From JAHEFT01 sp963700705 (lineage in GTDB: Bacteria; Pseudomonadota; Gammaproteobacteria; Xanthomonadales; SZUA-36), in assembly GCA_963700705.1 (NCBI GenBank), contig CAVOYQ010000006.1, forward strand, positions 62,001-126,000: 64,000 bases of DNA. Reading direction: 5' to 3'. Shown in pieces: positions 8,877 through 20,701 of this stretch (within the stretch, counting starts at the first letter, position 1; each line of letters begins with the position of its first letter). The notes under the pieces are model-generated. The model made no database searches. It was not told the origin of the DNA and saw only the letters and a list, made by a program, of their open reading frames with translations. Made by a program: the position numbers and the translations under genes.

Positions 8877-10832
8877 GTGGAAACCGCCGAGGCAGCCGGG
8901 CCGGAAGAAAGCTTCTTCGGCCTGGAATTCCAGGGCAAGGCGGCTGAGCAACGGGCCGTAGCGCTGGATACCGGCATCCAGGTCGAAATCACCGGTCTGA
9001 CCGCCCGCGTGGTGGTCACCCAGGTTTTCTCCAATACCGGCAAAGCATGGGCCGAGGCCATCTACCGTTACCCACTGCCGCCCGGTGCAGCGGTTGACCG
9101 GATGCGCCTGGAGGTTGGCGATCGCGTGCTGGAAGGTGAAATCCAGGAAAAGGAACAGGCCCGCCGCCAGTACCAGCAGGCAAAATCCTCCGGCAAGACC
9201 GCTTCCCTGGTGGAGCAGCAACGTAGCAACCAGTTCGAAACCCGGCTGGCCAACATCGGGCCCGGTGACGAAATTCGCGTTTCCATCGGCTTCCTGGCCA
9301 GCGTCGACTATCGGGACGGTTCGTTCAGCCTGCGGATTCCGCTGACGTTCACGCCTCGATTCGAGACTGGCCAGTGGGATACCAAGCCTTTTCTTATCGC
9401 CGGCAAGGCCGGCTCCCACAACTCCCGCGACCCGGGTGGGCAGTTCCAACCATCTTCCCTGGACGATCACCGGTTGGTCATCGACGTAGATCTGCGCACC
9501 AGCATGGCGCTGTCGAGTATCGAGAGCCGCTACCACGACGTCGATATCCGCCCTTCGCTCAATGGCTACCGCGTTTTTCTCACCGATCCGGACACCCGGA
9601 CCAACCGGGTTTTCGAACTGGCATGGGCCCCTGAATTCGGGACTGCACCGGAATCCGCGCTGTCCACCTTTGACGACGGAGAATTCGTCTACGCAATGCT
9701 GATGCTGGCCCCGCCCCTGGCGGAAGCCATCTCGCCCCAATCCAGGGAAGTGGTGTTCATCATCGACACTTCGGGCTCGATGGAAGGAACGTCGCTGGTA
9801 CAGGCGAAAGCCGCCCTGAAACTGGGGCTGCGGTTCCTGGGTCCGGATGACCGCTTTAACCTGATCCGTTTCAGTTCCGACAGCGAGCAGTTGTGGCGGG
9901 AGTCGGTTCCTGCTTACCCCGCTTACCTGGAAGAGGCGAACGGGTTTATCGACGACCTCACAGCCAACGGCGGCACGATGATGGCGCCGGCCCTGGGCAA
10001 GGCGATGAATCTGCCGGAACAGGACGGCTTGTTGCGCCAGATCGTGTTCGTCACCGACGGCAGTGTCGGAAACGAGCAGGAACTCCTGCTCCAGATCGGC
10101 GAGGAACTGCGCGAAAGCCGGCTGTTCACGGTATCCATCGGTTCAGCCCCCAATGCCTGGTTCATGCGCAAAGCTGCCGAAATCGGCCGTGGCAGTCACA
10201 CCCATATCGGCCGCCTCGAAGAAGTGGAGGAACGGATGACCGGGTTGTGGTCACGGATCGAAAACCCGGCGGTCAAGAACCTCTGTATCGACTGGGGAAT
10301 GGACGCCGAATTTTACCCGGAGATCATCCCCGACCTGTACGCGGGCGAGCCGCTCTGGTTGTACGCGCGCCTGCCGCAGGAACCCCGCCAGGTCACCGTG
10401 TGCGGTGAACTGGACGGCGCAGACTGGGAAATGGAAAGCCGACCTCTGGCGGTGTCCGGTAGCGAAAACCTGGCAACCCTGTGGGCGCGCAGCAAGATCG
10501 AAGCCCTGGAAGACAGCCGCGTGTTTGGCACCGACCCGGATACCGTCCGTGAAGAGGTGCTGGATATTGCCCTTGAATTCGGGCTTCTGACCCGTTACAC
10601 GAGCCTGGTCGCCGTTGATAAAACGCCCTCCCGGCCGGGAGCCCTGGACCTGGAGTCCGAAAACATCCCCAGCCTGCTGCCGGCCGGCAGCGGCATGACG
10701 TCCGGATTTTCAGGAACCGCCACGGGTTGGCTGGCACAGTGCCTGCTGGCTTTATTCTCACTGTTTGTCGCCACCGGCATGTTGTTTGGCGCCGGCGGCT
10801 ATCGCTCGCCGATGACTTCTTCCGTTGCATGA
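8877..10832 (+). CDS. PDS sortase target protein with VIT and vWA domains
   Basis: The 651-residue product is the surface substrate of the neighbouring sortase (TIGR03788 type). A VIT domain occupies residues ~20-150 (IYRYPLPPGAAVDRMRL, VLEGEIQEKEQARRQY). A von Willebrand A domain follows at ~285-450 with a complete MIDAS start (VVFIIDTSGSMEG) and IVFVTDGSVGNE. The C-terminus has a hydrophobic anchor and a short tail. The expected LPxTA-like sorting motif before the anchor is degenerate: FSGTATGWLAQ, with LPAGS further upstream. GTG 8877 is the first usable start in this frame, but the signal peptide lies upstream, separated by an in-frame TAA at 8814 that probably reflects an indel. The stop overlaps the sortase start (ATGA). 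Confidence 0.88.
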   Translation: METAEAAGPEESFFGLEFQGKAAEQRAVALDTGIQVEITGLTARVVVTQVFSNTGKAWAEAIYRYPLPPGAAVDRMRLEVGDRVLEGEIQEKEQARRQYQQAKSSGKTASLVEQQRSNQFETRLANIGPGDEIRVSIGFLASVDYRDGSFSLRIPLTFTPRFETGQWDTKPFLIAGKAGSHNSRDPGGQFQPSSLDDHRLVIDVDLRTSMALSSIESRYHDVDIRPSLNGYRVFLTDPDTRTNRVFELAWAPEFGTAPESALSTFDDGEFVYAMLMLAPPLAEAISPQSREVVFIIDTSGSMEGTSLVQAKAALKLGLRFLGPDDRFNLIRFSSDSEQLWRESVPAYPAYLEEANGFIDDLTANGGTMMAPALGKAMNLPEQDGLLRQIVFVTDGSVGNEQELLLQIGEELRESRLFTVSIGSAPNAWFMRKAAEIGRGSHTHIGRLEEVEERMTGLWSRIENPAVKNLCIDWGMDAEFYPEIIPDLYAGEPLWLYARLPQEPRQVTVCGELDGADWEMESRPLAVSGSENLATLWARSKIEALEDSRVFGTDPDTVREEVLDIALEFGLLTRYTSLVAVDKTPSRPGALDLESENIPSLLPAGSGMTSGFSGTATGWLAQCLLALFSLFVATGMLFGAGGYRSPMTSSVA

Positions 10833-11479
10833 AGAAACCCGGTCATTGGCTTTACGCGGCGGTGCCCTCCACCGCCGCCTTTTTTTCCCTGCTGCTGCTG
10901 GTGCAGGCTTGCTGGATCCCGGTCAAGGCCGAACTGGCCCAATGGCTGATTGAACGGAGCTGGGAAAAGACGCTGGGCGGCGACCCGGATTCGAGACCCT
11001 GGCCATGGGCGGATACCCGCGCCGAGGCGATACTTTCCGTTCCGTCGCGCGGTATCCGGCAGGTCGTTCTGGCGGGAAATTCCGGGCGTAACCTGGCCTT
11101 CGGGCCGGTTTTTGTCGACGGCAGCCCGGACAGCCGTGACCGGGTTATCAGCGGTCACCGTGACACCCACTTCCGGTTCCTGGAGTTTCTGCAGGCCGGC
11201 GACCTGATCCGGCTGACCACGCGGGACTCCGCGAAGTGGTACCAGGTGCGTTACCTGGAGGTGGTCGACAGCAGGTTCCGGGAACTGGTGATTGACCCCG
11301 GGCTGGATCGCGTCAGCCTGGTCACCTGCTATCCGTTCGACAGCCTGCAAGCCGGCGGGCCATTGCGTTACGTGGTTACCGCGATGCCGCTTGAGCCTCG
11401 GCTTCAGCCAATCGCTGAAAACCCTCGCGGACTTCCGCAGGCGCCTGGACCAGTTCAATCAGCACGCCCTGGCCGCTGA
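10829..11479 (+). CDS. Class GN sortase
   Basis: This is a 216-residue transpeptidase with one N-terminal membrane segment (residues ~12-30, STAAFFSLLLLVQACWI). The catalytic His is in VISGHRDTHFRFL, the Cys in SLVTCYPFDS and the Arg in GGPLRYVVTAM. The segment VVLAGNSGRNLAFGP carries the GN feature of this class (TIGR03784). ATG 10829 overlaps the target-gene stop (ATGA), so enzyme and substrate are coupled one-to-one. The last ~34 residues overlap the 3' end of the convergent epimerase gene and are not family-like. The true stop may lie near 11392 if there is a 1-base indel. Confidence 0.92.
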   Translation: MKKPGHWLYAAVPSTAAFFSLLLLVQACWIPVKAELAQWLIERSWEKTLGGDPDSRPWPWADTRAEAILSVPSRGIRQVVLAGNSGRNLAFGPVFVDGSPDSRDRVISGHRDTHFRFLEFLQAGDLIRLTTRDSAKWYQVRYLEVVDSRFRELVIDPGLDRVSLVTCYPFDSLQAGGPLRYVVTAMPLEPRLQPIAENPRGLPQAPGPVQSARPGR

Positions 11480-11876
11480 TCGGCGCAGTTTCGTCCCCTT
11501 TCGGATGGATAAAACAGATGTCGAATCCGGAGGCTCCCTTGCGGATGCCTCCCGGTGCAAAACGCACACCCCGGTCTTTCAGCCACTGCACTGCGGCCGG
11601 CAGATCGTCGATCCACAGACCCACGTGGTTGAGAGGCGGGGTCTGCACCCGCGGCTTCTTGTCCGGATCGAGTGGTTGCATCAGGTCGACTTCCACCTTG
11701 AAAGGCCCGCTGCCGATCTGGGCGATGTCTTCATCGACATTTTCCGACACGCTGCGGTAATTGCCACTCAGCTTCAGACCCAGGGTATCCACCCACAAGG
11801 TGCGCAACAGGCTCTTGTCCAGCCCGCTCACTGCAATCTGCTGAATTCCGAGTACTTTGAAGGGGCGCTCGTTCAT
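11376..11876 (-). CDS. mce: Methylmalonyl-CoA epimerase
   Basis: This 166-residue VOC/glyoxalase-fold protein interconverts (S)- and (R)-methylmalonyl-CoA between propionyl-CoA carboxylase and the mutase. Features are an N-terminal metal-site region (VLGIQQIAVSGLD), the second-half motif LNHVGLWIDDLPAAVQWLKDRGVRF, and the C-terminal Glu in GVLIELVQAP. It is a little longer than the common 135-150 residues. It is the last gene of the propionate operon, 21 bp after meaB, which supports the assignment over other VOC enzymes. Its 3' end overlaps the convergent sortase gene by about 100 bp. Confidence 0.88.
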   Translation of the reverse strand: MNERPFKVLGIQQIAVSGLDKSLLRTLWVDTLGLKLSGNYRSVSENVDEDIAQIGSGPFKVEVDLMQPLDPDKKPRVQTPPLNHVGLWIDDLPAAVQWLKDRGVRFAPGGIRKGASGFDICFIHPKGDETAPISGQGVLIELVQAPAEVREGFQRLAEAEAQAASR

Positions 11877-11897
11877 AAATACCTCCGGTGCAGCCTG

Positions 11898-12921
11898 TCA
11901 GCCCTGCTGATCGCGGCGTTTGAGAAAGATATCGAGCAGTTGCCTGGCCGCCACGACCGGCGACATCCGGCCCTCGCTGGCGGCAGCCTCCAGAGCCGGG
12001 ATCTGCTTGCGCACTTCCGGATCAGCCTGCAACTCTGCAAAGACGCTGTCTTTCACCTCCGACCACATCCAGGCCCGCGCTTGCGCTGCCCGGCGCGTGG
12101 TCAGCAGGCCACTGGCTTCAAGCACTTCGTGGTGGCGCAGTGCAGTCTCCCACACCTCGGCAATACCCGTACCATCGCGTGCGGAACAGGTTCGGACCTC
12201 GGTTTTCCAACCCGCCGAACGGGGGTGGAGCAGCCGCAGCGCACTGCGATACTCACTGGCGGAGCGCCCGGCGAGCGCCAGCATATCGTCGTCGGCCTTG
12301 TTGATCAGGACCAGGTCAGCCAATTCCATGATGCCGCGCTTTATCCCCTGGAGTTCGTCACCGCCACCGGGCAAAAGCAGCAACACGAACATATCGGTCA
12401 TGTCCGCCACTTCGGTCTCGGATTGTCCGACACCGACGGTTTCCACGATGATCACGTCGAATCCGGCCGCCTCGCACAGGATCAGGGCCTCGCGGCTGCG
12501 CCGGGTCACTCCGCCGAGAAAATTAGCCGGACGGCGAAGGCCTGATGTAAGCCTCGGGGCGACGTGAAAGCAACTCCATGCGGGTTTTGTCACCCAGGAT
12601 GGAGCCGCCGCTGATGGCCGAGGACGGATCCACGGTGAGCACCGCCACCCGGTGGCCGGCATCGATGACGTGGTTACCCAGCGCCTCGATAAAAGTCGAT
12701 TTGCCGACCCCGGGAACGCCTGAGATTCCCAACCGGATGGAATGACCCGCTTGTGGCAGCACTCGTTGCAGCAGGGCGCTGGCGGCCGCCCGGTGATCCG
12801 GGCGGGTGGACTCGATCAGCGTGATGGCTCGCGCCAGCGCACGCCGGTTCCCTTCGAGCACACCATCGGCCAGCGCCCGGGTTTCCTGGTCCAGATCCAG
12901 TTCGCTGCTTTGCGCCGGCAC
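11898..12921 (-). CDS. meaB: Methylmalonyl-CoA mutase chaperone GTPase (MeaB/ArgK), one frameshift
   Basis: This SIMIBI-class GTPase protects and reactivates the B12-dependent mutase. The P-loop is GISGVPGVGKSTFIEALG (residue ~60), followed by VLTVDPSSAISGGSILGDKTRM, DVIIVETVGVGQSETEVADM (switch II) and LVLINKADDD (NKxD). The frame changes once near 12540, between YIRPSPSG and LGGVTRRSREA; homologues read RPSPS-GxLGGV, so a 1-2 base indel is enough. The GTG at 12921 lies 5 bp beyond the pccA stop. It sits between the carboxylase and epimerase genes, as expected for this pathway. Confidence 0.92.
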
Positions 12922-12926
12922 CGCCT

Positions 12927-14917
12927 CTACTCCAACTCCATGATCTGGTCATCCACGGCCAGGCTGGCGCCGGGCTCGAAGTTGATTTTTGTCACCACCC
13001 CATCGCGTTGGGCATAGCAGGGTGTTTTCCATTTTCATGGCTTCGAGCACCGCCAGTTCTTCGCCTGCCTTGACGTTCGTCGCCTTCCTTGACCGCCAGC
13101 GACACCAACAGTCCCGGCATGGGCGAAAGCAGGTATCGGGACATGTCCGGTTTGACTTTCACCGGCATGTATTTCAGCAGTTCAGCGACCCGCGGGGTGA
13201 CGATGCTGACATCGGCCTGGGAACCGCCGTGGAACAGGCGATAGGTCTGATTATCACGTTCTACCTGGACGAATATCTCCTCGCCGTTGATGGTGCCGCT
13301 GAACAGGTGCTGGCCAAACTCCCAGTCGCTGCGTACCGCGTAGGTCTTGCCCTTGTACTCCACGTCAAAACCACCCTGTGCGGCGACAACGGTGACCGGA
13401 TGGTGCTCGATTGTTCATCACCACCACCCATTCGGTGGGCACGCGGCGCTCATGCCCGCGCAGTTGGCCATCGATTCGGGCGGCGCGGTCCCGGTAGCCA
13501 CGCAGCATCGAGGCTGCCACGGAAATGAAAATGGAGGGATTCTGGTGGGGCACGTCGGCGGGGTGGAAACCATCCGGATACTCTTCACCAATCATGTTGG
13601 TGCTGGTGTTGCCCTCAACGAAACGCGGATGCGCCATCAGCGCCGACAGGAAGCTGAGGTTGCAGGAAACGCCGCGTATCAGGAAGCGATCCAGCGCCGA
13701 GCGCATATGGGCGCTGGCCTCTTCGCGATTGGCGCCCCAGGTGACCAGCTTGGCGATCATCGGGTCGTAGTACATGGAAACTTCGCCGCCTTCAAATACG
13801 CCCGTGTCCACGCGCACGTGGTCATCTTCCGCCGGCGGGCGGTAATACACCAGGCGTCCGGTTGAGGGCAGGAAGTTACGGAACGGGTCCTCGGCATAGA
13901 CACGGGACTCGATGGCCCAGCCGTTGATGCCAACGTCCGCCTGGGTGATGGGCAGCTTTTCGCCGTTGGCCACGCGGATCATCATTTCCACCAGGTCGAA
14001 ACCGGTGATCAGCTCGGTGACCGGGTGCTCCACCTGCAGGCGGGTATTCATTTCCAGGAAGTAGAAGTTGCGCTGGGTATCGACGATGAACTCGACGGTG
14101 CCGGCGGACTGGTAGTCCACCGCCCGGGCCAGGGCCACGGCCTGCTCGCCCATCGCCTTGCGCGTGGCCTCATCGAGAAACGGTGACGGCGCCTCTTCGA
14201 TCACCTTCTGGTGGCGGCGCTGCAGGGAACATTCACGCTCGTTCAGCCAGACCGCATTGCCGTGGCTGTCGGCCATGATCTGGATCTCGATATGTCGTGG
14301 CTCCTCGATGAATTTTTCCGCGAACATGCGGTCATCGCCGAAGCTGGAGCGCGCTTCATTGGAGGCCCGTTCGAAGCCGTCCCGGCACTCGTCATCGTTG
14401 TGTGCGATGCGCATGCCCTTGCCGCCACCGCCGGCGGTGGCCTTGAGCATCACCGGGTAGCCGATCTTCTTGGCGATTTCCACGGCATGTTCACCATCGC
14501 GCAACACATCGCTGAAGCCGGGGATCGTGTTAACGCCCGCCTCTTTGGCCAACATCTTGGAGGTGATCTTGTCACCCATGGCCTTGATGGCGTGTCGCTT
14601 CGGGCCGATGAAGGCGATCCCTGCTGCCTCCAGCATCTCGCAAAACTCAGAGTTCTCCGACAGAAACCCGTAGCCCGGATGCACCGCCTGGGCGCCGGTG
14701 TCCAGGCAGGCCTGGAGGATCCTGTCCTTCAGCAGGTAGCTCTGTGCCGAGGGTGGCGGCCCGATGTGGACGGCCTCATCCGCCATTTGCACATGCAGGG
14801 CATTGCGGTCGGCATCGGAATAGACAGCAACCGGTCTTGATCCCCATCTTGCGTGCCGATCTTGATGACGCGGCAGGCAATCTCACCGCGGTTTGCGATC
14901 AGGATTTTGTCAAACAC
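12927..14917 (-). CDS. pccA: Propionyl-CoA carboxylase biotin-carboxylase/BCCP subunit, frameshifted
   Basis: This is the ATP- and biotin-dependent subunit, ~664 codons, consistent with the family. It starts at GTG 14917 (VFDKILIANRGEIACRVIK) with an AGAGGA ribosome-binding site. The ATP-grasp core has KATAGGGGKGMRIA, ECSLQRRHQKVIEEAPSP and FLEMNTRLQVEHPVTE. The C-terminal biotinyl domain holds EAMKMEN with the biotinylated Lys (near 13040), then RDGVVTKINFEPGASLAVDDQIMELE and stop at 12927. Frame changes are near 14850, 14830, 13400, 13080 and 13015. All blocks are strongly conserved, so the gene is presumably functional. Confidence 0.93.
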
Positions 14918-14928
14918 TTGGCAGTCCT

Positions 14929-16468
<1,540 letters not shown>

Positions 16469-16540
16469 GATCCCGTGTTGCGCCGCAGGCCCCTGCGGCA
16501 TTCGCCAAATCAAGCTTCAATAGCTATATTCTTCTGCGCC

Positions 16541-18696
16541 TTAACCAACTTTCCGGCGTTCCCGGATCATGCCCAGAACCTCGTGCGCAGCGAGCAGAAT
16601 ATTGGTGCCGGGCCCGTAGATGGCCGACACACCCAAACCCAGCATTGCATCATAGTCCTGCGGCGGAATAACGCCACCACAGATGACGATGATGTCTTCG
16701 GCTCCTTCCTGTTTCAGCCCTTCGATGACCTGCGGCACCAGCGTTTTGTGCCCTGCCGCCTGGGAAGAGATGCCGATGACATGGACATCGTTCTCGATGG
16801 CCTCCCGCACCGCCTCCTCCGGGGTTTGAAACAAGGGCCCGATATCGACATCGAAGCCGATATCCGCAAAAGCGGTGGCGATCACCTTGGCGCCGCGATC
16901 ATGGCCGTCCTGACCGAGCTTGCAAACCAGCATGCGTGGCCGGCGTCCTTCGGATTCGGCAAACTTTTCAACCTCATGCTGAATGGACTCGAAATTCGCG
17001 TCACCTGCGTAGGCGGACCCGAACACACCTGAAATGGAATGGGTCGTGGCCCGGTGGCGGCTGTAGACTTTTTCCAGCGCATCGGAAATCTCGCCGACCG
17101 TGGCCCGAGCACGTGCCGCGTCGACGGCCAGTGCGAGCAGATTGTCCTGTCTCTTCTTCCGCCGCCCGGGTTAATGCAAGCAGTGCTTCACTGCACACCG
17201 CCTCGTCCCGGCTGTCACGCACGGCCTCGAGGCGTCGAACCTGCGAATCACGCACGGCGGTGTTGTCGATATCACGGATATCCACGGGCGATTCTTCCGC
17301 CAGTTGGTATTTATTGACCCCGACGACGATCTCTTCGTCCCGGTCGATCCGTGCCTGGTGCAGCGCGGCGGCTTCCTCGATACGCAGCTTGGGCATGCCG
17401 GATTGCACGGCAATCGTCATGCCGCCCATCTCCTCGACCTCGTCGATGAGTTTGCGCGCAGCGGTGACCAGTTCATTGGTCAGGCTTTCCACGTAATAGG
17501 AACCGGCCAGCGGATCCACGACCCGGGTGATGCCGGTCTCTTCCTGCAGCACCAGCTGGGTGTTACGGGCAATGTGCGCTGAAAACTCGGTTGGCAGGGC
17601 CAGCGCCTCGTCAAAGGAATTGGTATGCAGCGATTGCGTGCCCCCGAGGACGGCCGCCATCGCCTCTATCGTGGTGCGTATGATGTTGTTGTACGGGTCC
17701 TTGGCGGTGAGACTGGCGCCGGACGTCTGGCAATGGGTGCGCAGCATCAGTGACCGGACATCTCCAGGCGCGAATTTTTCCGCCATCAGCGTGGACCAGA
17801 GCAGGCGTGCGGCGCGCAGCTTGGCTGCTTCCATGAAGAAATTCATGCCAATGGCAAAAAAGAACGACAGGCGCGGCGCAAAAGAATCCACATCGAGACC
17901 GCTGGCGATCGCGGCGCGCACGTACTCGATGCCGTTGGCGATGGTATAAGCCAATTCCTGGACGCAGGTCGCACCCGCTTCCTGCATGTGGTATCCGGAT
18001 ATGGAAATGGAATTGAACCGGGGCATGTTGGCGGAGCAGTAAGCGATAATATCGGATACGATCCGCATGGAGGGCGCGGGCGGATAGATATAGGTGTTGC
18101 GAACCATGAACTCTTTCAGAATATCGTTCTGCAGGGTTCCCGACAGCTTTTCCGGCGAAACACCCTGCTCTTCCGCGGCAACGATGAACATGGCCATGAC
18201 AGGTAAAACCGCACCGTTCATGGTCATCGATACCGACATCCTGTCGAGCGGAATACCATCGAACAGGATTTTCATGTCCTCAACGCTGTCGATGGCCACG
18301 CCCGCCTTGCCCACGTCACCCACCACGCGCGGATGGTCGGAGTCGTAACCGCGATGGGTGGCCAGGTCAAAGGCCACGGACAGCCCGGTTTGACCGGCCT
18401 CCAGGTTCTTGCGGTAGAAAGCGTTGGATGCTTCGGCCGTGGAAAAGCCCGCGTACTGGCGTACAGTCCACGGGCGGCCGGCATACATGGTCGCCTTGGG
18501 GCCACGGACAAAAGGCGCAAAACCAGGCAGCGAATCCAGGTGGTCCAGGCTGTCGAGGTCTTCAGCGGTATACAAAGGCTTGACGGCGATACCCTCGGGC
18601 GTATCCCAAATCAAATCCTCCAGGGAGTCGGCCTTTGCACTCTTTGGCAGCGAGTGTTTGCCAGTCGTCTAGCGTCTTCTTCGAAAACTCTGTCAT
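16541..18696 (-). CDS. scpA: Methylmalonyl-CoA mutase, two frameshifts
   Basis: This adenosylcobalamin enzyme isomerises (R)-methylmalonyl-CoA to succinyl-CoA. The ~718-codon length equals the single-chain/large-subunit form. The TIM-barrel half has FVRGPKATMYAGRPWTVRQYAGFS, LSVAFDLATHRGYDSDHPRV, SISGYHMQEAGA and GGTQSLHTNSFDEAL. The C-terminal cobalamin domain has the base-off motif GQDGHDRGAKV with the lower-ligand His, then PLFQTPEEAV and CGGVIPPQDY. The start is ATG 18696 (MTEFSKKTLDDWQTLAAKECKG), not the internal TTG 18614. The frame changes near 18630 (before SLEDLIWDTPEGIA) and near 17150 (EETGQ to the LLALAVDAARARATVGEI frame). It precedes pccB by 72 bp. Confidence 0.94.
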
Positions 18697-18722
18697 CGCT
18701 TTTTACCCCAGGGAACCGCTGA

Positions 18723-19037
18723 TCAATTATACACAGGGTAAACAATCACATCCGTTTGATCGGTCAGGCTCCACGCCGTTGCCGGTACGCGAAACAATTT
18801 TTTGGTATCACTCCAGACCACCTGGAAAAGATCGGAGTTCCGGTAAGTTTCCAAATCATCCGCCCGGTCCCAATGCGAATAAGTAAAGAACACGCAGGCA
18901 TCTGATTCGGATTGTAACAATCGAAGATGCGAACAGCCCGGGAACGACCTTATCTTCTCCCTGCTGGCAGCGAATATGTTCAGGAAATCAGGAATTCGTT
19001 TTTCCATGAATTCCATTTTGACGATTCTTATGATCAT
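18723..19037 (-). CDS. Antibiotic-biosynthesis-monooxygenase (ABM) domain protein
   Basis: This 104-residue single-domain dimeric alpha-beta-barrel protein is recognisable from RIVKMEFMEKRIPDFLNIFAASREKIRSFPGCSHLRLL and the SHWDRADDLETYRNSDLF block. Members include YgiN-like quinol monooxygenases and heme-degrading enzymes; many are uncharacterised. It lies 26 bp upstream of the mutase gene on the same strand, so it probably begins the propionate transcript, although no biochemical link is obvious. The TATTGACG-rich AT stretch upstream (19040-19080) may hold a promoter. Confidence 0.72.
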   Translation of the reverse strand: MIIRIVKMEFMEKRIPDFLNIFAASREKIRSFPGCSHLRLLQSESDACVFFTYSHWDRADDLETYRNSDLFQVVWSDTKKLFRVPATAWSLTDQTDVIVYPVYN

Positions 19038-19340
19038 TTGGGGATGATTTTAACCATTCTTTTGTCCGAATGCCTAAAAGACCTGCCCACCCTATTCAGG
19101 CAACCTCACGTCTAGCTCAGTAGCATCCAGTTTTGGTTTGCATTTTCTCTCTCCTTCGCTCGACTGAATAATGATTGCATGATTGAGCTGCAAGGAGTCA
19201 CCGGTAAATTGGGCGGTTATGTGGTCGGCCCTGCAACTTAATTCCCCTTGTCTATACTTATTAAATGAGGGGGCTGATCACGTTTCGAGAAGGAGTGTTC
19301 GAGACAGTGTTGCAATGAACAGGCTCATCGGAGATGCAGA
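19038..19340. other. Intergenic region upstream of a secreted beta-propeller gene
   Basis: The 303 bases have no convincing gene. A TATACT sequence near 19253 could be a -10 for the following gene. That gene has a GGAG ribosome-binding site about 11 bases before its ATG. I see no terminator or repeat. Confidence 0.4.
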
Positions 19341-20636
19341 ATGAAAATGATTCAGGTGGCAATGCGAACAGCGGTGGTGTTGATCTTGTGCGCCCCTCTG
19401 ATGCCGGCTCAGGCCCAGGAAACCCTGTTGGGTGCGAATGGAGGAGGAGGAAGCCAGGGATTTGGCTCACCCGGATCGATTTCCGTCATCAATCAATCCA
19501 ACGCCAACACGATGATCGTCGGTACTCCGACGCCCGGAGTCGGGCTCGCAGGTGTGGCTACCAACTCGGCAGGCCGTATATTCGGATCAACGGGCGTTAA
19601 CAAACAAAACTCCAGCGCCGGCCCTCGCCTGATTGAGATCAACCCGGCGACCGGCGCGATGCTGAAAGATATTGGCCGTCTGCGAGTCGCATCCGGCGAG
19701 AATTGCTACATAGGCGATCTCAGTTTTCATCCCGGTACTGACGTTCTCTACGGAATTCTTACAGAAAATTCGGACGGTGGCGGGTGCACCTGGCAAGGGA
19801 GCACCGAGACCGGCGGCGTGTTGGTGACCGTTGACACGTCCAGTGCCGTAGTTACCATAATCGGGAGAGATCCATCGCTGGGCAATTCCAACGGCGGACT
19901 GGCATTTCATCCCAACGGGACACTCTATTTCACGCCCTGCTGGATCGACGATAGCAGATTGATAACCCTGAACCCGGCAACGGCCGCGATCCTTTCATCC
20001 AAAGCCATGGATGCAGGCTCCTGCTACATGGGGCTAGCCGCCAGGCCATCGGACGGCACTCTGTTCGCCAGCTATAACTGGGAAAATGGCTGGGATCCTT
20101 ACGTGCTCGTCACGTTGAACCCCGCCAACGGCAATGCAACACTCGTTGGTCACACTTATACAAGCGTCATTCACGACCTGACCTTTACCGACGCCATTGA
20201 TGTGGGCTTCCATATCAATGTGGGCATGAGCGATGCCTGGTTCGATCCGCTGACCGACGGACAGGGCTTCCTCATCAGCGTGTTCGAAGACACAGGAATC
20301 CTTTTCATGGCGTGGTTCACTTTCGATACCGAGCGCCCGCCCATGAGCGCCACGGCAAATCTTGGCGAGCCTGGCCACCGCTGGGTTACAGCCTCGGGAC
20401 CCATTGATGGGGACACCGCCGAACTAACGGCGTACCTGTCTAAGGGTGGTACTTTCGACTCACCCACACCGCCGGTAGCGCCCGCTGTTCCGATAGGCTC
20501 GATTACCATCGTCTGGCACGACTGCGAACATGCCACTTTGACCTACGATATTGATCCTCCGGATGTCAGCGGTGTCATTGAAATCCAGCGCGTGGTGTTG
20601 GATAGCGTCAAGTACTGCGAGGCCTACCAGCCCTAG
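19341..20636 (+). CDS. Secreted beta-propeller-like protein with C-terminal DPxxDGxGF domain
   Basis: The 431-residue product has a signal peptide ending AQAQ (residue ~28). A repeated-strand region follows (LAGVATNSAGRIFGSTG, LSFHPGTDVLYGIL, LAFHPNGTLYFTPC, LAARPSDGTLFASYN), resembling a beta-propeller built from WD40/SMP-30-like blades. From residue ~295 comes a separate domain, SDAWFDPLTDGQGFLISVFEDTGILFMAWFTFD, with two conserved Cys near the end (HDCEHATLTYDI, YCEAYQP). Variants of this domain recur as C-terminal modules of secreted gammaproteobacterial proteins, and a related one occurs here at 58623-59776. No function is assigned; it is probably extracellular. Confidence 0.75.
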   Translation: MKMIQVAMRTAVVLILCAPLMPAQAQETLLGANGGGGSQGFGSPGSISVINQSNANTMIVGTPTPGVGLAGVATNSAGRIFGSTGVNKQNSSAGPRLIEINPATGAMLKDIGRLRVASGENCYIGDLSFHPGTDVLYGILTENSDGGGCTWQGSTETGGVLVTVDTSSAVVTIIGRDPSLGNSNGGLAFHPNGTLYFTPCWIDDSRLITLNPATAAILSSKAMDAGSCYMGLAARPSDGTLFASYNWENGWDPYVLVTLNPANGNATLVGHTYTSVIHDLTFTDAIDVGFHINVGMSDAWFDPLTDGQGFLISVFEDTGILFMAWFTFDTERPPMSATANLGEPGHRWVTASGPIDGDTAELTAYLSKGGTFDSPTPPVAPAVPIGSITIVWHDCEHATLTYDIDPPDVSGVIEIQRVVLDSVKYCEAYQP

Positions 20637-20701
20637 TGTCCTGTTTGGGAAGTTCGCTAACTATCAGCGTGCCAATTTCGACAGGGTGGCCTTACTTCAA
20701 A

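Noticed and set aside
8877..10832. Long minus-strand open frames opposite the sortase target (8694-9740 and others)
   Set aside because: They are antisense shadows of a gene with clear VIT/vWA motifs.
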